DNA from: Tardiphaga sp.
GTDB lineage: Bacteria > Pseudomonadota > Alphaproteobacteria > Rhizobiales > Xanthobacteraceae
Reading direction: 5' to 3'
Assembly (NCBI GenBank): GCA_014377915.1
Contig: JACMOT010000617.1
Location: 1-8,600, forward strand
Length of the DNA stretch: 8,600 nt
Shown one piece after another: positions 5,669-8,600 of this stretch. Each line of letters starts with the position of its first letter. Position 1 is the stretch's first letter. The notes under the pieces are model-generated. The model was not told the origin of the DNA, searched no databases, and worked only from the letters and a program-made list of their open reading frames with translations. The translations under genes were made by a program, and so were the position numbers.

Positions 5669-6824
5669 CGGGCCATGCCGCGAGGCGGCGGCTGAACAAA
5701 ATGGCCGCGAGCGCCAGCGCGACGAAGCCCATGGCGATGAAGCCCGCGGCATGAAAATGCCCGCTGGCGAACAGCAGGCCCCCGCTGCCCGAGCCGATCG
5801 CCTGGCCGACATAGAGCACCGAGGTGTTGAGCGCCACCGAGGCCGCGGCCGCGTCCGGCGCCGCCGAGATCAGCCGCACCTGCTGCATCGAATTGATGGC
5901 GCCAAAGCCCATCCCCCAGATCGCGACGCCGAACGCCATCACCGGCAGATGGCCGGCGCCAAAGCTCCAGACCGACAGGCCAGCGAGCAGCAGCGAGGTC
6001 GCCAGCAGCGAGGTGTTGAAGGCGCCCCAGCCATCGACGATGCGCGTCGCCGTCAGGATGCCGATCAGCCCGCAGATTCCGTACAACGCGAAGATCGCGG
6101 CCGCGGCGTCCGGACTGGCACCGGTCAATTGCCCGAGCAGCGGCGCGAGAAAGGTGAAGACGGCGAATTGTCCGGAGATCTGCAGCGTGGTGATCAGCAG
6201 CAGCAGCACGACCAGCCGGTTGCGCGCCAGTCCCGTCCAGGTCGAGAGATCGACCGGCGTGCCATAGAGGCCGCGCGGCAGCCGCCACGCCAGCAGCGCC
6301 AGGCTGGCGCAGCTCATCCCGCCGATGCCGGCATAGACGACGCGCCAGCCATAGCGGCTGGCGACGAAGCTCACCAGCGGCAATCCGACAGCTACGACCA
6401 GCGTCCAGCCGAGGAAGACGTAAGCGACGCTGGAGCCGCGCTTTTCGGGCGGCACGATCAGCCCAACCGTGCCGGCGGCCTGCGGCGTGTACAAAGCGGC
6501 GACCGCGGCCATCAGCAGGCGGATACCGAGCAGCACCGCGTAATCCGGCGCCAGCGCCGAGGCGAAATTGGCTACCGCGACCACCGCGATGGTGCCCATC
6601 AGCAGATGGCGGCGCTCGACCCAGCTGGTCAGCCACGCCATCACCGGCGCGCCGACGCACAAGACCAGCGCGCCAAACGTGATCAACAGCCCGGCGTCGC
6701 GGATGGTGACGCCCAGCCCGGCGGATAATTGCCCGAGCATCGCCGTCGGCGCCAGCAGCGCGATGCCGCTGACGAAATTGCCGATCATCAGGGCGGTGGG
6801 GGCGAAGCGGTGATTCGTTCTCAA
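5658..6824 (-). CDS. MFS transporter, AraJ/sugar-efflux type
   Basis: This is a 12-helix major facilitator of 388 aa from TTG 6824. Hydrophobic helices begin at TALMIGNFVSGIALLAPTAM, with the inter-helix 2/3 basic motif WLTSWVERRHLLMG and a helix 4 region RLLMAAVAALYTPQAAGTVG. It most resembles the AraJ/Cmx-type efflux branch; the substrate cannot be told. The start is uncertain. TTG 6824 lies 4 nt past the vsr stop, with TGAGG as a close ribosome site, and places a basic RTNHR before helix 1. TTG 6863 has AGGA at a better 6-nt spacing, but would overlap vsr by 35 bp and add MLAKFRSFCEPEV, residues translated from vsr DNA. This suggests the native 5' end was lost or rebuilt when the restriction cassette arrived. 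The 3' end overlaps the GrlR-like gene. Confidence 0.9.
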   Translation of the reverse strand: MRTNHRFAPTALMIGNFVSGIALLAPTAMLGQLSAGLGVTIRDAGLLITFGALVLCVGAPVMAWLTSWVERRHLLMGTIAVVAVANFASALAPDYAVLLGIRLLMAAVAALYTPQAAGTVGLIVPPEKRGSSVAYVFLGWTLVVAVGLPLVSFVASRYGWRVVYAGIGGMSCASLALLAWRLPRGLYGTPVDLSTWTGLARNRLVVLLLLITTLQISGQFAVFTFLAPLLGQLTGASPDAAAAIFALYGICGLIGILTATRIVDGWGAFNTSLLATSLLLAGLSVWSFGAGHLPVMAFGVAIWGMGFGAINSMQQVRLISAAPDAAAASVALNTSVLYVGQAIGSGSGGLLFASGHFHAAGFIAMGFVALALAAILFSRRLAAWPVSR

Positions 6825-6828
6825 GACC

Positions 6829-7242
6829 TCAGGCTCGCAAAAACTTCTGAATTTTGCGAGCAAGAACTGTCCTGTTTTTTGGGATCGCCTCGCATTCCCA
6901 GATCACCAAAGCCTTCCAACCATCTTTTCTCAATTGCCGCCCAACCTTTCGATCACGCGTGACGTTCGCCGCGAGCTTGGGTTGCCAGAAATCGAGGCGG
7001 GTTTTGGGCAATCGACTACGCCAGCAACCGGGCCGGCCATGGCGGTGCCAGAAACACCCATGAACGAAGATCACCTTTCGGCGGCGCGCAAAAACCAGAT
7101 CCGGACGGCCCGGAACGTTGGCCCCGTGAGTATCAAACCTAAACCGCAGTTCGCTCACAATGCCTTGCACAAAAAGCTCAGGCTTCGTGTTTTTACCTTT
7201 TACCAGAGCCATCTGCGCGCTGCGCGCACCATCGATCGACAT
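6829..7242 (-). CDS. vsr: Very-short-patch repair endonuclease (Vsr)
   Basis: This 137-aa endonuclease nicks 5' of T in T:G mismatches that arise when 5-methylcytosine deaminates. The signature is complete: KGKNTKPELFV with Glu22, VPGRPDLVF with the presumed metal-binding Asp48, VIFVHGCFWHRHGRPGC (57-73) holding catalytic His66 and zinc ligands Cys63, His68 and Cys73, then WECE with Cys117. Compared with E. coli Vsr, three extra residues lie between His68 and Cys73. The ATG at 7242 is 1 nt past the stop of the GIY-YIG gene, so translation is likely coupled; no good ribosome site of its own is seen. Its presence implies that the upstream methylase makes 5mC. Codon use is less GC-rich than in the left part of the window. 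Confidence 0.95.
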   Translation of the reverse strand: MSIDGARSAQMALVKGKNTKPELFVQGIVSELRFRFDTHGANVPGRPDLVFARRRKVIFVHGCFWHRHGRPGCWRSRLPKTRLDFWQPKLAANVTRDRKVGRQLRKDGWKALVIWECEAIPKNRTVLARKIQKFLRA

Positions 7243-7243
7243 T

Positions 7244-7555
7244 TTACTTACTGCGCATCACTTCAAGTTGCTGATCGTAATCCCTATTTTCTCGATACAT
7301 GATCACGCGATTTGGAAGCGCGGTAATGCTATGAAAATGTCGCGTCAACCGGCTGCGAAATCCCGCCTCGGCGTCGGTCTTGCCAATGCAAACCAAATCA
7401 TTCGGGTAAAAGAGCATGTAGGCGCCCTGAACGCCCAAGGGAATTCGCACCACGTTCTCGAGCAGTAGCGGATCGGCTGATAGTCCGTCGAAGTAATCGG
7501 GTAGTTTTTCCCGTATGACCTCCGGAATATTCAGTTCGAACTCCGCGTACCCCAT
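7244..7555 (-). CDS. Small GIY-YIG nuclease-like protein, candidate restriction enzyme
   Basis: This 103-aa protein starts at ATG 7555, whose A is also the last base of the methylase stop (TGATG overlap); AAAGG lies 7 nt upstream. A longer in-frame ORF back to 7672 only shadows the methylase. The core resembles a GIY-YIG domain: GAYMLFY (44-50) as the first strand, CIGKT (56-60) as the YIG strand, then FRSRLTRHFH (66-75) with the conserved Arg/His helix, and Glu98 near the end where the metal-binding Glu is expected. GIY is GAY and YIG is CIG, both tolerated variants. The protein ends right after this Glu, unusually short for a GIY-YIG restriction enzyme (Eco29kI is about 210 aa). Residues 1-40 may contribute to DNA binding. 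Restriction activity is inferred from position between methylase and vsr. Confidence 0.6.
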   Translation of the reverse strand: MGYAEFELNIPEVIREKLPDYFDGLSADPLLLENVVRIPLGVQGAYMLFYPNDLVCIGKTDAEAGFRSRLTRHFHSITALPNRVIMYRENRDYDQQLEVMRSK

Positions 7556-8600
7556 CAGGCGGCCTTTGACTTGAGCGGAGAACGACGCAGATATTTGGCC
7601 ATCTGTCGTGCGAAGGCTTCCGAGAGTTGGCGCGGCACGGCGTTTCCAAGTTGGCGCATATTCTCGGACCACGATCCAATAAACTCGTAATCGTCAGGCA
7701 GCCCTTGCAGACGCGCGGCTTCTCTCACCGTGAAGTACCGAACTTCTCCGCTGTCGAGCAACATCATGTTCTCGCCTCCTGGAACGCCATGCACTCCGGC
7801 TTTCAGCGCCTTGGCCGGCTCGTCCAACAAACTCCCGGTATGCCCTGGATAGGCGCGAGCTCCGTGTTGCATGATATGGTTTGGTGTATCATGCCGACTC
7901 CCGGGCTCGCCAAGGCCGGAGATCGCATCTCTCACGGTCACCCAGGCTTTGGATTTTGGTTCGATCATGGCTGAGCGCAAGTTTTCGACTAACACGCTAT
8001 CTAATTTTTTTGGTCCACTTCGTGGTGGATGGATGCCGTGCATCCGCCAATAGTCGCCAGTAACCCATTGATCCCATAGAAGCCGGTCCCGCGTATGCGT
8101 CACACGGGGGGGCGTGGGCATCTCACCCAAATCCTCGTGAAGCCCCATAATGATCACGCGGTGACGCTTCTGGGGAGCCCCAAAGTCGGCGGCATTGACC
8201 GGCACCAACCGGATGCAATAGGTGGCTTTGTGCTTGGCGGAGTCCAGGCGGCGCAGGTGGGACTCGCGCGACTCGCCATCCTCTTGTTTCAACGATGGCT
8301 TCGCCAGCGATTGCAGCACCCATCGCAAATAATCCGCGAAGCCCGGTCTGAGCAATCCACGAACATTTTCAAACAAGAAGGCACGCGGCTTTATTTCTCG
8401 GACTGACCGAACCGCTTCCGGCCACATGTCACGCCGGTCTTCATTCCCTCGATGGCGACCACCGATCGAGAATGGCTGACAGGGCGGCCCCCCGGATACG
8501 AGATCGACGCCACCATATGCCGACCAGTCGACCAGCCGAACATCTTCCCGATGAATCGGCCAGTTCTTGACCAGACTGAGGCCCAAGTCTCGATTATGCT
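7555..8600 (-). CDS. DNA (cytosine-5) methyltransferase, 5' end beyond the window
   Basis: The reading frame is open to the right edge of the window (upstream codons read HNRD), so the true start and motif I (SAM-binding FxGxG) lie outside. The TTG at 8586 is internal; numbering here counts from it. Visible motifs: IV GGPPCQPFS with catalytic Cys36, VI ENVRGLL (73-79), VIII QKRHRVIIMG (139-148), IX RYFTVREAARLQGLPDDY (283-300), X QLGNAVP (312-318). The target recognition region lies between VIII and IX, about 150-282. The protein adds a methyl group to C5 of cytosine in its recognition site, which cannot be read from the sequence. It is first in an operon with the GIY-YIG gene (1-nt overlap) and vsr, together a probable type II restriction-modification system. 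The base composition is lower in GC than in neighbouring genes. Confidence 0.95.
   Translation of the reverse strand, partial: HNRDLGLSLVKNWPIHREDVRLVDWSAYGGVDLVSGGPPCQPFSIGGRHRGNEDRRDMWPEAVRSVREIKPRAFLFENVRGLLRPGFADYLRWVLQSLAKPSLKQEDGESRESHLRRLDSAKHKATYCIRLVPVNAADFGAPQKRHRVIIMGLHEDLGEMPTPPRVTHTRDRLLWDQWVTGDYWRMHGIHPPRSGPKKLDSVLVENLRSAMIEPKSKAWVTVRDAISGLGEPGSRHDTPNHIMQHGARAYPGHTGSLLDEPAKALKAGVHGVPGGENMMLLDSGEVRYFTVREAARLQGLPDDYEFIGSWSENMRQLGNAVPRQLSEAFARQMAKYLRRSPLKSKAA

Noticed and set aside
7555..7672. N-terminal extension of the GIY-YIG protein to an upstream start at 7672
   Set aside because: The extra 39 residues are out-of-frame translation of the conserved methylase C-terminus; the TGATG overlap gives a natural coupled start at 7555.
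1..8600. CRISPR array or transposase gene
   Set aside because: No regularly spaced direct repeats and no transposase or integrase motifs were seen on either strand.

Overview
The window comes from the GC-rich chromosome of an alphaproteobacterium, most likely a Bradyrhizobium or Rhodopseudomonas relative. This rests on the GC-rich housekeeping genes, the hisI/folE/NifU-like/yidD grouping, a textbook CtrA box, and dense palindromic intergenic repeats of a kind I associate with that group. Genus is inference; no rRNA or species marker is present.

Layout, left to right. Positions 1-325 carry no gene, only two abutting palindromic repeats. Positions 326-1318 (-) encode a soluble-looking SLT-domain lytic transglycosylase; just upstream is a perfect CtrA site (1377-1392), then a second copy of the palindromic repeat (1400-1532). 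Next are hisI (1537-1962, -) and folE (2048-2740, -), diverging from a NifU/IscU-N scaffold-like gene (2991-3470, +). The third repeat copy (3492-3649) fills the convergent gap before an exported ClpP-like protein (3676-4596, -). That gene diverges from yidD (4824-5159, +), which is followed by a GrlR-family small protein (5342-5668, +). The GrlR-like gene overlaps, tail to tail, an MFS transporter (5658 to about 6824, -).

The right end (6829-8600, all -) is a compact DNA modification/repair cassette of more AT-rich DNA. It holds a C5-cytosine methyltransferase (5' end outside the window), a 103-aa GIY-YIG nuclease-like protein that starts inside the methyltransferase stop codon, and a Vsr mismatch endonuclease that starts 1 nt after the GIY-YIG stop. 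It reads as a type II restriction-modification system with a vsr gene protecting against 5mC deamination. It abuts the start of the MFS gene, which looks like an island boundary.

The two signals I consider most worth pursuing are these. (1) The three copies of a roughly 135-160 bp element can each be folded as an outer stem closing three hairpins, with stem-preserving sequence changes between copies. (2) The methyltransferase/mini-GIY-YIG/Vsr cassette has a very small putative restriction enzyme and an unknown target site. I did not find an unmistakably new multi-gene system.
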